From NCBI RefSeq assembly GCF_019977235.1, contig NZ_AP024646.1, positions 4,030,001 through 4,094,000 of the forward strand: a stretch of 64,000 bases of DNA, written 5' to 3'. Under the pieces are notes generated by a model. That model saw only the letters and a program-made list of their open reading frames with translations, was not told the origin of the DNA and did no database searches. Position numbers and translations under genes: made by a program. Position 1 is the stretch's first letter; every line of letters begins with the position of its first letter. Shown here in pieces: positions 51,104-59,783 of this stretch. This stretch comes from Arthrobacter sp. StoSoilB5. Lineage in GTDB: Bacteria; Actinomycetota; Actinomycetes; Actinomycetales; Micrococcaceae.

Positions 51104-51739
51104 ATGAGCACATTCGAAGGAATTCCGTCCGCAGCTTTCCGTTTCTATGAGGAACTGGAAGAGCACAACAACCGCGAGTGGTGGTTGGAGCACAAAGACA
51201 TTTACGACGCCGCCGTCAAGGAGCCGCTGGTGGCCCTCCTTTCGGAGCTGGAGCCTGAGTTCGGGCCTGCGAAAATCTTCAGGCCGAACAGGGACATCAG
51301 GTTCTCCCAGGACAAGTCGCCCTACAAAACGGCCCAGGGGGCCTTCGCAGCGTCACAGGAAGGCCTCGGGTTCTACCTCCAAGTCAGTGCCGATGGTCTC
51401 TTGATCGGTGGCGGCTGCCATTCATATACTCCCCCGCAATTGGCACGCTTCCGCGCCGCTGTGGACGCTCCTGACAGCGGAGGGGAATTGCAGCAGATTG
51501 TGGACTCAGTTGCCGCAGCGGGTTTCGCCATCCAAGGCGAGAAGCTCAAGACCGTTCCGCGGGGCTTCGACAAAGATCACCCACGCGCCGAGCTCCTGAA
51601 GCACAAGTCCTTGTCTGCAGGGGTTGAGGTTGGTGAGCCTGAATGGCTCTCCACACCATCAGCAAAGCAGGAGATCGCTGATCGCTGGGAAGTGTTGAGG
51701 CCCTTGGTGGACTGGGTTGGGAAGCATGCAGCGCCATAA
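51104..51739 (+). CDS. DUF2461 family protein
   Basis: A 211-residue protein of the DUF2461/TIGR02453 family, function unknown. Family marks are FRFYEELEEHNNREWWLEHKDIYDAAV at the N-terminus (about 11-37), IFRPNRDIRFSQDKSPYKTAQGAF and LKTVPRGFDKDHPRAELLKHKSLSAG near residues 145-170. No signal or membrane helix is visible. It stands alone after katA and ends before a hairpin shared with the convergent APC gene. Confidence 0.88.
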   Translation: MSTFEGIPSAAFRFYEELEEHNNREWWLEHKDIYDAAVKEPLVALLSELEPEFGPAKIFRPNRDIRFSQDKSPYKTAQGAFAASQEGLGFYLQVSADGLLIGGGCHSYTPPQLARFRAAVDAPDSGGELQQIVDSVAAAGFAIQGEKLKTVPRGFDKDHPRAELLKHKSLSAGVEVGEPEWLSTPSAKQEIADRWEVLRPLVDWVGKHAAP

Positions 51740-51800
51740 GCGATGATCGCTTTCACCGGGTAGCGCCCCCTGCCTTAAACCGACGCCCTCGGAATGCCAA

Positions 51801-51834
51801 AAAGCGCCCGGGAAGCAATGTTCCCGAGCGCTTT
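51801..51834. terminator. Terminator between the DUF2461 and APC permease genes
   Basis: AAAGCGC-C-CGGGAA... (51801-51814) pairs with TTCCCG-A-GCGCTTT (51821-51834) with one mismatch and loop GCAATG. It lies between convergent genes and can serve both strands. Confidence 0.82.
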
Positions 51835-51879
51835 CAGTGGTGATTCAAGCCAGCTGTCTGACAAGCAGCTGGGATTGGT

Positions 51880-53436
51880 TTAGACCTTGGTGAAGGAGTC
51901 CTCGTCCTCGTCGCCCTTGATCGCCGCGGTTGCGGGGCCGCCGTTGACAGCTGCCTTGGCTGAGGCGAACTTCTCGTTGAGCCGCGAGTGGCGCTGCCCG
52001 TAGGAGAAGTAGATGACCATGCCGATGACCAGCCAGATCGCGAAGAAGATCCAGGTCTCGACTGCCAGGTTGGTCATGAGGTAGATGCACAGGATCGCGG
52101 ACACCCAGGGCAGGACTTTGCCGAACGGCACCCGGAAGGCGGGATTGAGGTCCGGACGCTTCTTGCGCAGGACCAAAATGCCCAGGCTGACCATCACGAA
52201 GGCGGACAACGTTCCGATGTTGATCATTTCCTCGAGGAGATCCACGTTGGTCAACCCGGCCACCAGGGCCACTGCTGCACCACAAATGATCTGCAGGCGT
52301 GCAGGAGTGGAGCGCTTCGCGCTGGTCTTTGACAGAGACCGCGGCAGCAACCCGTCGCGGCTCATGGCCAACACCACGCGGGAAAGGCCCATGAGCAGCA
52401 CCATGATCACCGTGGTCAGGCCCACCAGGGACCCGAACGCAATGACCTTGGCGGCATCATTGTTGCCTACGGCCTCGAAAGCCGTGGTCAACGTGGGGTT
52501 CTTTTCCTCAGCCAGCTGGGTGTAGGAGACCATGCCGGTCAACGCAAGGGAGACCAGGATGTAGAGCAGCGTCACCACTGCCAGGCCACCGAAGATACCG
52601 CGCGGCAGTGTCTTCTGCGGGTTCTTGACCTCCTCCGCGGAGGTTGCAACCACGTCAAAGCCAATGAACGCGAAGAAGACGAGGGCAGCACCAGCGAAGA
52701 TACCCAAGGTGCCGTACTGGGCAGGAACAGCACCGGTCAGGAAGCCGAAGAAGGACTGCTTCATGACATCAGCGGCACCCGTTCCGGTAGTGGGCTCGGA
52801 CGCGGGAATGAACGGTGTGTAGTTGGAGAACTTCACATAGCTGAAGCCCACGACGATCACGAACAGCACTACGGCGATCTTGATCAAGGTGAAGATGTTG
52901 CCAACGCGGGCGGACAACTTCGTCCCCAGCACCAGCAGCACGGTGAAGATAGCGACAATGAGGAAGGCGCCCCAATAGAGGTCAACGCCGCCCAGGCTGA
53001 GCGCTGGCGGGATGTCCAGGCCCATCAGGGCGAAGACTTTGCTGAGGTAGATGCCCCAGTACTTCGCGATTACCGCAGCAGCAGTGAAGAGTTCGAGGAT
53101 GAGGTTCCATCCAATGATCCACGCGAGTACCTCGCCCATGGTGGCGTATGTAAAAACGTAGGCCGAGCCTGCCACGGGAATTGCGGTGGCGAATTCGGCG
53201 TAGCACATGATGGCCAAGGCACACGTGACAGCTGCGATGGCAAAGGAGATGGTGACGGCAGGGCCGGCAAAGTTTGCAGCAGCCTTGGCGCCAACGGAGA
53301 AGATACCGGCACCGACAGCGACGGCGACACCCATGATCATCAGGTCCCAGGTACTGAGGCTTCGCTTCAGCTTGCGCCCGGGCTCGTCGGCGTCGGCGAT
53401 CGACTGCTCGATCGACTTGGTCCTGAAAATGTTCAT
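51880..53436 (-). CDS. APC-family amino acid permease (cationic amino acid transporter type)
   Basis: A 518-residue transporter with 12-14 helices. The first helix GVAVAVGAGIFSVGAKAAANFAGPAV contains the APC GxGIF substrate motif. CYAEFATAIPVAGSAYVFTYATMGE and FFAFIGFDVVATSAEEVKNPQKTLPRGI are the characteristic conserved loops of CAT-type permeases. The charged C-terminus ends DEDEDSFTKV. It is unrelated in position to the APC gene at 17190. No strong ribosome site precedes its ATG. Confidence 0.9.
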   Translation of the reverse strand: MNIFRTKSIEQSIADADEPGRKLKRSLSTWDLMIMGVAVAVGAGIFSVGAKAAANFAGPAVTISFAIAAVTCALAIMCYAEFATAIPVAGSAYVFTYATMGEVLAWIIGWNLILELFTAAAVIAKYWGIYLSKVFALMGLDIPPALSLGGVDLYWGAFLIVAIFTVLLVLGTKLSARVGNIFTLIKIAVVLFVIVVGFSYVKFSNYTPFIPASEPTTGTGAADVMKQSFFGFLTGAVPAQYGTLGIFAGAALVFFAFIGFDVVATSAEEVKNPQKTLPRGIFGGLAVVTLLYILVSLALTGMVSYTQLAEEKNPTLTTAFEAVGNNDAAKVIAFGSLVGLTTVIMVLLMGLSRVVLAMSRDGLLPRSLSKTSAKRSTPARLQIICGAAVALVAGLTNVDLLEEMINIGTLSAFVMVSLGILVLRKKRPDLNPAFRVPFGKVLPWVSAILCIYLMTNLAVETWIFFAIWLVIGMVIYFSYGQRHSRLNEKFASAKAAVNGGPATAAIKGDEDEDSFTKV

Positions 53437-53558
53437 AAAAATGCCACATTCTGGAGGGGGGTGGTATAGGACTCATCAAGAATAGTGTCCGGTCAGTGGA
53501 CGACCATATTTATCCCAGATAGTGAGACGGTCCCCGAGTCCACGTTACTGATGTGACT

Positions 53559-53591
53559 GGTGTGACGGAGGCGAGTAGCCCCCGTCACACC
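53559..53591 (-). terminator. Terminator of the aldehyde/alcohol dehydrogenase operon
   Basis: GGTGTGACGG (53559-53568) and CCGTCACACC (53582-53591) form a perfect 10-bp stem with a 13-nt loop, starting right after the stop codon of the DUF779 gene on the minus strand. Confidence 0.7.
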
Positions 53592-53592
53592 A

Positions 53593-54039
53593 CTAAACCT
53601 CCGGAACGTCCCAGTCCATGATGGTGGAGCGGATCAGGAAACGCTTCCCCTCGGGGGACTCTACAGAGAAGCCGCTTCCCCGGCCGGGAACCACGTCGAC
53701 GGTGAGATAGGTGTGCGACCAGTAAGCGAACTGTTCCCTGGACATCCAGAACTCGAGAGGCTTTGGATCCTGGCCGGGTCCGGTTCCGAAGCCTGCGCTG
53801 ATATCGAACCTGCCGAGGAGGACATCCGAATCACCGGTGAGAAACTCCCCCGCCGGGTAGCACATGGGGGCGGAGCCGTCGCAGCACCCACCGGATTGGT
53901 GAAACATGAGCGGCCCATGCTGCTCCCAGAGTTTGCGCAGCAATTCCACGGATGCTCCGGTGAGCGCCACCCGGGAGAAGTCCTCCCCGGGCAGCGTCAC
54001 CGAAGCCTCCAGGATGTCCTGGGACATGTTCTGGGACAT
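53593..54039 (-). CDS. DUF779 family protein linked to aldehyde dehydrogenase
   Basis: A 148-residue protein of the DUF779 family. The conserved Cys-rich HQSGGCCDGSAPMCYP (about 47-62) could bind metal, and FWMSREQFAYWSHTYLTVDVVPGRGSGFS is typical of the family. DUF779 genes commonly sit beside aldehyde dehydrogenases, as here. The role is not established. Its ATG shares one base with the stop of the alcohol dehydrogenase gene, so it is the third gene of the operon. Confidence 0.88.
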   Translation of the reverse strand: MSQNMSQDILEASVTLPGEDFSRVALTGASVELLRKLWEQHGPLMFHQSGGCCDGSAPMCYPAGEFLTGDSDVLLGRFDISAGFGTGPGQDPKPLEFWMSREQFAYWSHTYLTVDVVPGRGSGFSVESPEGKRFLIRSTIMDWDVPEV

Positions 54040-55061
54040 CAGAACTTCAGAACCACTCGGCCGTCGATCTTGGCGTGCTTCATCTCGTCAAAGACTGCAT
54101 TGACTTCGGAGAGCTCTCTCGTGGAAACCGTTGGCTTGATTTTGCCCTGCGCATAGAACTCCAGAGCCTCTTCAAGGTCCTGGCGCGTGCCCACAATCGA
54201 TCCCCGCACGGTGAGTCCCTTCAGGACGATCTCGAAGATCGGGGCCGGGAAGTCACCAGGAGGAAGGCCGTTGAAGACGATTGTTCCGCCGCGCCGGGCC
54301 ATGCCGATGGCCTGCCCGAAAGCAGAGGGGTGCACCGCCGTGACCAGGACGCCATGGCAGCCGCCGGTTTCGCGCTGGATGACCTCTGCTGGATCCTCAT
54401 GCAGTGCGTTGACCGTCAGCTCAGCGCCGTGCTCCTTGGCCAACGCCAGCTTGTCGTCGGCAATATCCACGGCCGCCACACGCAGCCCCATGGCCACCGC
54501 GTACTGGACGGCAATGTGTCCCAGTCCGCCGATTCCGGAGATGGTGACCCACTGACCCGGCCTGGCTTCGGTCATCTTCAAGCCCTTGTAGACGGTGACT
54601 CCGGCGCACAGTACCGGAGCAACCTCCACAGGATCGGAGCCCTCCGGGATGCGCGCTGCAAAACGCGTATCCACCAACATGTACTCGCCGAATGAGCCAT
54701 CCACGCTGTAGCCACCGTTCTGCTGGGACTCGCACAGGGTCTCCCATCCAGTGCGGCAGTACTGGCAATCTCCGCAGGCAGACCACAGCCAGGCGTTGCC
54801 AACAAGGTCCCCGATGGCAACGTCCGTTACCCCCTCGCCAAGGGCCACTACTTCACCCACTCCCTCGTGTCCAGGTACGAACGGAGGTGTAGGTTTGACC
54901 GGCCAATCACCCTCGGCCGCGTGCAGGTCGGTATGGCATACCCCCGACGTGATCAGGCGGACCAGCGCTTGGCCGGGACCCGGCGTCGGCCTTTCCACGT
55001 CCATGACTTTAAGGTCGGTTCCGAACTCCGTAACTACTGCAGCTTGCATGGTTGTAGACAT
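54039..55061 (-). CDS. adhP: Zinc-dependent alcohol dehydrogenase (AdhP type)
   Basis: A 340-residue medium-chain dehydrogenase that interconverts primary alcohols and aldehydes with NAD(H). Catalytic zinc ligands are in GVCHTDLH (Cys37) and GHEGVGEVV (His). Structural zinc cysteines are in CGDCQYCRTGWETLC. The Rossmann motif is ISGIGGLGHIAVQYA. Arrangement and length match AdhP/AdhT. It follows the aldehyde dehydrogenase gene, and together they would oxidise an alcohol to an acid. Confidence 0.93.
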   Translation of the reverse strand: MSTTMQAAVVTEFGTDLKVMDVERPTPGPGQALVRLITSGVCHTDLHAAEGDWPVKPTPPFVPGHEGVGEVVALGEGVTDVAIGDLVGNAWLWSACGDCQYCRTGWETLCESQQNGGYSVDGSFGEYMLVDTRFAARIPEGSDPVEVAPVLCAGVTVYKGLKMTEARPGQWVTISGIGGLGHIAVQYAVAMGLRVAAVDIADDKLALAKEHGAELTVNALHEDPAEVIQRETGGCHGVLVTAVHPSAFGQAIGMARRGGTIVFNGLPPGDFPAPIFEIVLKGLTVRGSIVGTRQDLEEALEFYAQGKIKPTVSTRELSEVNAVFDEMKHAKIDGRVVLKF

Positions 55062-55075
55062 TGACGATCTCCTTT

Positions 55076-55119
55076 GATCGATGAACAGGACGGAATTGAT
55101 CGATGAACAGGACGGATTT
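55076..55119. repeat. 22-bp tandem duplication filling the aldehyde-alcohol dehydrogenase gap
   Basis: GATCGATGAACAGGACGGA plus ATT or TTT occurs twice, at 55076-55097 and 55098-55119, differing at one base. On the minus strand it starts at the stop codon of the aldehyde dehydrogenase gene and nearly fills the 56-bp gap before the adhP start. Confidence 0.85.
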
Positions 55120-56641
55120 AGAAGAAGCCGAGCTTGTTCTCGTTGTAGCTGACCAGGAGGTTCTTGGTCTGCTGGTAGTGGTCCAGCATCATGGCGTGGT
55201 TTTCACGGCCAATTCCTGAGGACTTGTAGCCACCGAAGGCGGCACCTGCCGGGTAGGCGTGGTAATTGTTGACCCACACGCGGCCGGCCTGGATTTCCCT
55301 GCCCGCGCGGTAGGCGACATTTCCGTTTCGTGACCATACGCCGGCACCCAGGCCGTACAAGGTGTCATTGGCGATGCCGATGGCGTCGTTGTAGTCGCTG
55401 AACTTGGTCACAGAGACCACAGGCCCGAAGATCTCCTCCTGGAAGATCCGCATCCGGTTGTGGCCTTCGAAAATGGTGGGCTGCACGTAGTAGCCGCCGG
55501 CCAGGTCACCGGACAGTTCAGCCCGCGCGCCCCCGGTGAGGACTTTGGCGCCCTCCTGCTTCCCAATGTCGATGTAGGAGAGGATCTTCTCCAGTTGGTC
55601 GTTGGAAGCCTGGGCACCGATCTGGGTTTCCGTGTCCAGCGGGTTGCCCTGGATGATCTTGTTGGTTCGGGCTACAACGTCTGCCATGAAGGACTCGTAG
55701 ATGCCCTCCTGGACCAAGGCACGTGACGGACAGGTGCAGACCTCACCCTGGTTGAAGGCAAACAGCGTGAAGCCCTCCTGTGCTTTGTCGTAGAAAGCGT
55801 CATCCTGGGCCGCGACGTCGTCGAAGAAGATGTTGGGGCTTTTGCCGCCAAGTTCCAACGTGACCGGAATGAGGTTGTTGGACGCATATTGGCTGATAAG
55901 CCGGCCCGTGGTGGTCTCACCAGTGAAGGCGATCTTGCGGATGCGCGGACTGGAAGCCAACGGCTTTCCGGCTTCGACGCCGAAACCGTTGACGACGTTC
56001 ACTACGCCCGCCGGCAGCAGGTCCCCGATCAATTCCATGAGCACCAGGATCGACGTCGGTGTCTGTTCGGCGGGCTTGAGCACCACCGCGTTACCGGCGG
56101 CGAGCGCGGGGGCCAGCTTCCACACGGCCATGAGGATGGGGAAGTTCCAAGGGATGATCTGGCCAACCACGCCCAGCGGTTCCTTGAAGTGGTAGGCGGT
56201 GGTGTCGTCATCAAGCTGCGAAAGGTGGCCTTCCTGGGCACGGACAGCCGAAGCGAAGTAGCGGAAGTGATCGGCCGCCAACGGAATGTCCGCGTTGAGG
56301 GTCTCCCGGACGGGCTTGCCGTTGTCCCAGGTCTCGGCAACGGCGAGCAGTTCCACGTTCTCGTCTATGCGGTCTGCGATCTTGTTCAGAATCGCGGCTC
56401 GTTCTGCCGCTGACGTCTTACCCCAGGATGGCGCGACCTTGTGCGCGGCGTCGAGGGCCAGTTCGATGTCCTCGGACGTGCCGCGGGCAACCTCGCAGAA
56501 AGCTTTGCCTGTGACGGGCGTGATGTTTTCGAAGTAGGCGCCCTTGACGGGAGCAACCCATTCCCCGCCAATCCAGTTCTCGTACCGGTCCTTGAAGGTA
56601 ACCTTCGAACCCTCGGCGCCCGGCTGTGCATAAACGGTCAT
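55118..56641 (-). CDS. NAD-dependent aldehyde dehydrogenase (ExaC/AcoD type)
   Basis: Oxidises acetaldehyde or similar aldehydes to acids; 507 residues with AAGGAG before the ATG. Motifs are [21 protein letters not shown] (cofactor), [11 protein letters not shown], the general-base Glu in [11 protein letters not shown] and the catalytic Cys in [11 protein letters not shown], where two cysteines lie two residues apart as in ExaC-type enzymes. It is first in the ald-adh-DUF779 operon. A palindrome upstream and an AcoR-like regulator gene before that suggest induction by alcohols or aldehydes. Confidence 0.94.
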   Translation of the reverse strand: MTVYAQPGAEGSKVTFKDRYENWIGGEWVAPVKGAYFENITPVTGKAFCEVARGTSEDIELALDAAHKVAPSWGKTSAAERAAILNKIADRIDENVELLAVAETWDNGKPVRETLNADIPLAADHFRYFASAVRAQEGHLSQLDDDTTAYHFKEPLGVVGQIIPWNFPILMAVWKLAPALAAGNAVVLKPAEQTPTSILVLMELIGDLLPAGVVNVVNGFGVEAGKPLASSPRIRKIAFTGETTTGRLISQYASNNLIPVTLELGGKSPNIFFDDVAAQDDAFYDKAQEGFTLFAFNQGEVCTCPSRALVQEGIYESFMADVVARTNKIIQGNPLDTETQIGAQASNDQLEKILSYIDIGKQEGAKVLTGGARAELSGDLAGGYYVQPTIFEGHNRMRIFQEEIFGPVVSVTKFSDYNDAIGIANDTLYGLGAGVWSRNGNVAYRAGREIQAGRVWVNNYHAYPAGAAFGGYKSSGIGRENHAMMLDHYQQTKNLLVSYNENKLGFF

Positions 56642-56704
56642 TGCTAGCTCCTTTGCTGCGAATCACGGTGGCTGTCGCCATTGATTCGAGCCTAGGAGCG
56701 GGCA

Positions 56705-56725
56705 GGTTGCAGCTACGTTGCAACC
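56705..56725 (-). promoter_or_regulatory. Palindromic operator before the aldehyde dehydrogenase operon
   Basis: GGTTGCA (56705-56711), 7-bp spacer, TGCAACC (56719-56725): a perfect inverted repeat 64 bp upstream of the aldehyde dehydrogenase start and 27 bp downstream of the regulator stop. I infer that it is the binding site of the AcoR-like protein encoded next to it. Confidence 0.6.
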
Positions 56726-56751
56726 ATGTGATTCAGCTCACGCGCGTAGGT

Positions 56752-58095
56752 TCAGGCTGTCAGTTCGCTCTCGAGCCGTTCAAGATCGGCCACGACGGCG
56801 GCGCGCTTGGGTGAGCGCGGCGGCAGCAGCTTCAGGACAGCAAGGCGGAGTTCGACGTCGTACTTCGCTTCGGGCAGCTCAGCGTACTTCAGGAGCGAAT
56901 CAACGCTGCCGTCGCTGAGCAGCGCTTCCCGCAACAGATGCGAAACCCGCTCACGCAACTCCACGACGCCTGGCGCCTCCGAGCGCGGCAGGACTGCTCC
57001 TTTGTAGATCTCCAAGGCAATCCGATGGGCACCCCGCTGCAGGCAGTTGAGCACTTGACCGGAATCGGGAAGCAACTCGACGGGCAACCGGTATGGCCGC
57101 GATTCGGGAACGGCCCCCGGGCTGAGCTCATGGAGCACCTTGCGCAGGCGCACCATTTCCGCGCGCAGGGTCACGGCCGAGCCATCTCCGGGGTATAGCT
57201 GGGCGCAGAGATCATCTGCGCTGAGGCCGGCCGGTTGGCTGCAAAGGATAGCCAGGATTTCGCTGTGCCGGGCCGACAAGGAAACCGTCCGGCCATCGAT
57301 ACTAAGGAGCGCTTGATCGCGCCCCAGCAACTGCAGGCTGTTCCGATACAGAGTGCGGCCCGAAGCGGAAGCTGAACTCCGGCGTCGTGGTTTCTCCCGG
57401 ACAGCGGCGGCAAGCTGGAGGCGTTCAATGCGCAACTGCGCCTGCGCCGCCGCAACGGTTGCTTCCACCAGGGATACCGTATGCGGGGCCACCGCAGTCT
57501 CCGTTCCAGTGATGTCCACGACGCCCAGCACGGCACCGGAATCCGGATCATGGAAAGGAACAGCGGTACAACTCCACGGGTGAACCGATCTCTTGAAGTG
57601 CTCAGCGCCTGAGATCTGGATGCTGCGGTCCAGGGCCAGCGCCGTCCCAGGCGCGCTTGTCCCCACAGAGGCTTCGGACCAATCGGCGCCCGCAACAAAC
57701 ATCATGCCTTCGGCCCTGCGCTGCATGACGGGATCGCCATCTACCCACAAAAGCCGCCCGACGTCGTCCCCCACCGCCACCAACAGCCCACTGTCATGGC
57801 TTGGCTGGACCAGCAATTTCCTGATGACCGGCATGATTGCAGCCAGCGGGTGTTGCCTGCGGTAGTCCTCCAGCTCGTCGCGGTCCATCGCGAGCGGCGC
57901 TTCCGGAACATCGGGATTGGCCTGGAGGCTGGCCGAACGCTGCCAGGACTCGCGGACCAAGCGCCGGAGGCCCGGGATTTCCCCAGGAGATCCGGCCCGC
58001 AGGGTATCCAGTTGTTCATGGCTGATCAGGGCGCGCTTCTGCACAAGTCCCCGGGCCTCGCTGCCTGGAACTGACGGATGGATTGGATTCCTCAT
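56752..58095 (-). CDS. AcoR-like GAF-domain regulator with a winged-helix C-terminus
   Basis: A 447-residue regulator from the ATG at 58095, with GGGGAG upstream. The N-terminus (ESWQRSASLQANPDVPEAPL) and the GAF domain (about 95-225, with GTSAPGTALALDRSIQISGAEHF and VLGVVDITG) match AcoR/GAF activators of acetoin and aldehyde genes. The sigma-54 AAA+ and Fis domains of proteobacterial AcoR are absent, as in other actinobacteria. In their place a region near 265-340 (SLSARHSEILAILCSQPAGLSADDL) looks like a winged-helix DNA-binding domain. It probably activates the downstream dehydrogenase operon. Confidence 0.82.
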   Translation of the reverse strand: MRNPIHPSVPGSEARGLVQKRALISHEQLDTLRAGSPGEIPGLRRLVRESWQRSASLQANPDVPEAPLAMDRDELEDYRRQHPLAAIMPVIRKLLVQPSHDSGLLVAVGDDVGRLLWVDGDPVMQRRAEGMMFVAGADWSEASVGTSAPGTALALDRSIQISGAEHFKRSVHPWSCTAVPFHDPDSGAVLGVVDITGTETAVAPHTVSLVEATVAAAQAQLRIERLQLAAAVREKPRRRSSASASGRTLYRNSLQLLGRDQALLSIDGRTVSLSARHSEILAILCSQPAGLSADDLCAQLYPGDGSAVTLRAEMVRLRKVLHELSPGAVPESRPYRLPVELLPDSGQVLNCLQRGAHRIALEIYKGAVLPRSEAPGVVELRERVSHLLREALLSDGSVDSLLKYAELPEAKYDVELRLAVLKLLPPRSPKRAAVVADLERLESELTA

Positions 58096-58178
58096 CGAAC
58101 TCCCCTGATGCACCGAGCGTCCGGCACATTACCGATGCGGCACAGTACCGAGAAGTCTAGTTCCGGTGGAGGCGATTG

Positions 58179-59615
58179 TCAGCCGCGCGAGATCTGGATC
58201 ATTTCCTCACGAGGAACTACCTTGATGCGCTCGCGGATGACGCCGTTGCCGTTGCCCGATTCGGACCACGCGGCACCCAGGGCGGCCTCGTGGGCATCCA
58301 GACGGTTCCACCCCTCCCACGTGGTGTATTCAATGCCGCGTTCCTCAAGGAGGTTAATGATTGCCTGCGGATCCGGGTTCTCGGCCGGAGGCAGCGTGAG
58401 CCGGTCTTCGAGGAGGCAGCCGATGGTTTCCAGGGCATCGCCCTTGGTATGACCGATCAGGCCGACAGGTCCACGCTTGATCCAGCCGGTGGCATAGATT
58501 CCCGGCACGGGCTTGCCGTCGGCGTCCAGGACGCGACCGCCGTCGTTCGGTATCACACCGCGGCGGGCATCGTATGGCAGTTCTTCGAGAGGCGAGCCGT
58601 GGTAGCCGATGGCCCGGTAGACGGACTGCACGGGGTACTCCACAAACTCACCGGTGCCCTTGACGTTGCCGGTTCCATCGAGCTGCATGCGCTCGAACTT
58701 GATGCCGGAAACCTTGCCGGGAGTTTCCGGCGAGTCCAGGATTTCCACCGGGCTATGCAGGAAATGCAGGTGCAGACGGCGGGAGGATGGCTGCTCGGAT
58801 TCCGCGTGTTCTTCCACCAGCCAGTTGGTCATGGTGTTGACCATGGTCTTGATTTGGTTATTGCTGCGGATTGCTTCGTCTGAGGCTTCATCGAACTCAA
58901 AGTCCTCCGGGTAAAGCACGATGTCTACGTCGTTGCAGTGGGACAGCTCCCGCAGTTCCAACGGGGTGAACTTCACCTGCGCAGGACCGCGGCGCCCAAA
59001 CACGTGGACATCGGTAACGGGTGATTTCTTCAACCCTTCGTACACATTTTCCGGGATCTCGGTAACCAGCAGTTCCTCGGGGTGCTTGACCAGCATGCGG
59101 GCCACATCGAGGGCAACGTTGCCGTTTCCAATGACCGCGATCTCCTTGGCATCCAACGGCCAGTCGCGCGGGACATCCGGGTGTCCGTCATACCAGGAAA
59201 CGAAATCTGCGCCGCCGAACGAACCTTCCAACCCGATACCCGGGATGTTGAGGTCCGCGTCCTTGATGGCACCCGTGGAGAAGATCACGGCGTCATAGAA
59301 AGCACGGAAATCGTGAAGAGTCAGGTCCCGGCCGTAAGTCACGTTACCGAGGAACCGGATGTCGCCCCGGTCCAGCACTTTGTGCAGGGCGTTGACGATG
59401 CCCTTGATGCGGGGATGGTCTGGCGCCACGCCGTAGCGGATCAGCCCGTACGGGGCCGGGTACGCCTCAAAGAGATCGATACTGACCTCCACGTCCCCGT
59501 CCTTGACCTCGTTGGATTTCGTCAGGATGTCGGCGGCGTACACGCCGGCGGGACCGGCGCCCACGATGGCGACGCGAAGCGGACGTTTGGGGGTGGTTGC
59601 GGCTGAGTTGGACAC
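58179..59615 (-). CDS. fprA: Ferredoxin/adrenodoxin-type NADP reductase FprA
   Basis: FAD flavoprotein of 478 residues that passes electrons between NADPH and ferredoxin. The GTG start has GGAAGGG upstream. The FAD-binding motif VAIVGAGPAGVYAA is at about residues 15-28. The adrenodoxin-reductase signature FEAYPAPYGLIRYGVAPDHPRIK follows. The NADP fold is IAVIGNGNVALDVARML, with GRRGPAQ(V)KFTPLELREL, and the C-terminus has GWIKRGPVGLIGHTKGDA. Length and motifs match mycobacterial FprA. It stands alone, with no ferredoxin gene adjacent. Confidence 0.93.
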   Translation of the reverse strand: MSNSAATTPKRPLRVAIVGAGPAGVYAADILTKSNEVKDGDVEVSIDLFEAYPAPYGLIRYGVAPDHPRIKGIVNALHKVLDRGDIRFLGNVTYGRDLTLHDFRAFYDAVIFSTGAIKDADLNIPGIGLEGSFGGADFVSWYDGHPDVPRDWPLDAKEIAVIGNGNVALDVARMLVKHPEELLVTEIPENVYEGLKKSPVTDVHVFGRRGPAQVKFTPLELRELSHCNDVDIVLYPEDFEFDEASDEAIRSNNQIKTMVNTMTNWLVEEHAESEQPSSRRLHLHFLHSPVEILDSPETPGKVSGIKFERMQLDGTGNVKGTGEFVEYPVQSVYRAIGYHGSPLEELPYDARRGVIPNDGGRVLDADGKPVPGIYATGWIKRGPVGLIGHTKGDALETIGCLLEDRLTLPPAENPDPQAIINLLEERGIEYTTWEGWNRLDAHEAALGAAWSESGNGNGVIRERIKVVPREEMIQISRG

Positions 59616-59783
59616 CGTGAGCCCTTCCGAATCAGTAAGCCACGCCCGTTGTTGGGGCGCGCAGATTCCAATTCTAGATGTCCACCCTGCACCCAGCCTC
59701 CTATATGGCGGGAGTCACACAAAAACACACTGTTGCTTCCAACATTGCGGAATATTGCGCCGCCGTTTGGTGTTGGCGACATT

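Noticed and set aside
49516..51111. 531-codon minus-strand frame opposite catalase
   Set aside because: It is antisense to a textbook catalase. The long frame results from strong codon bias.
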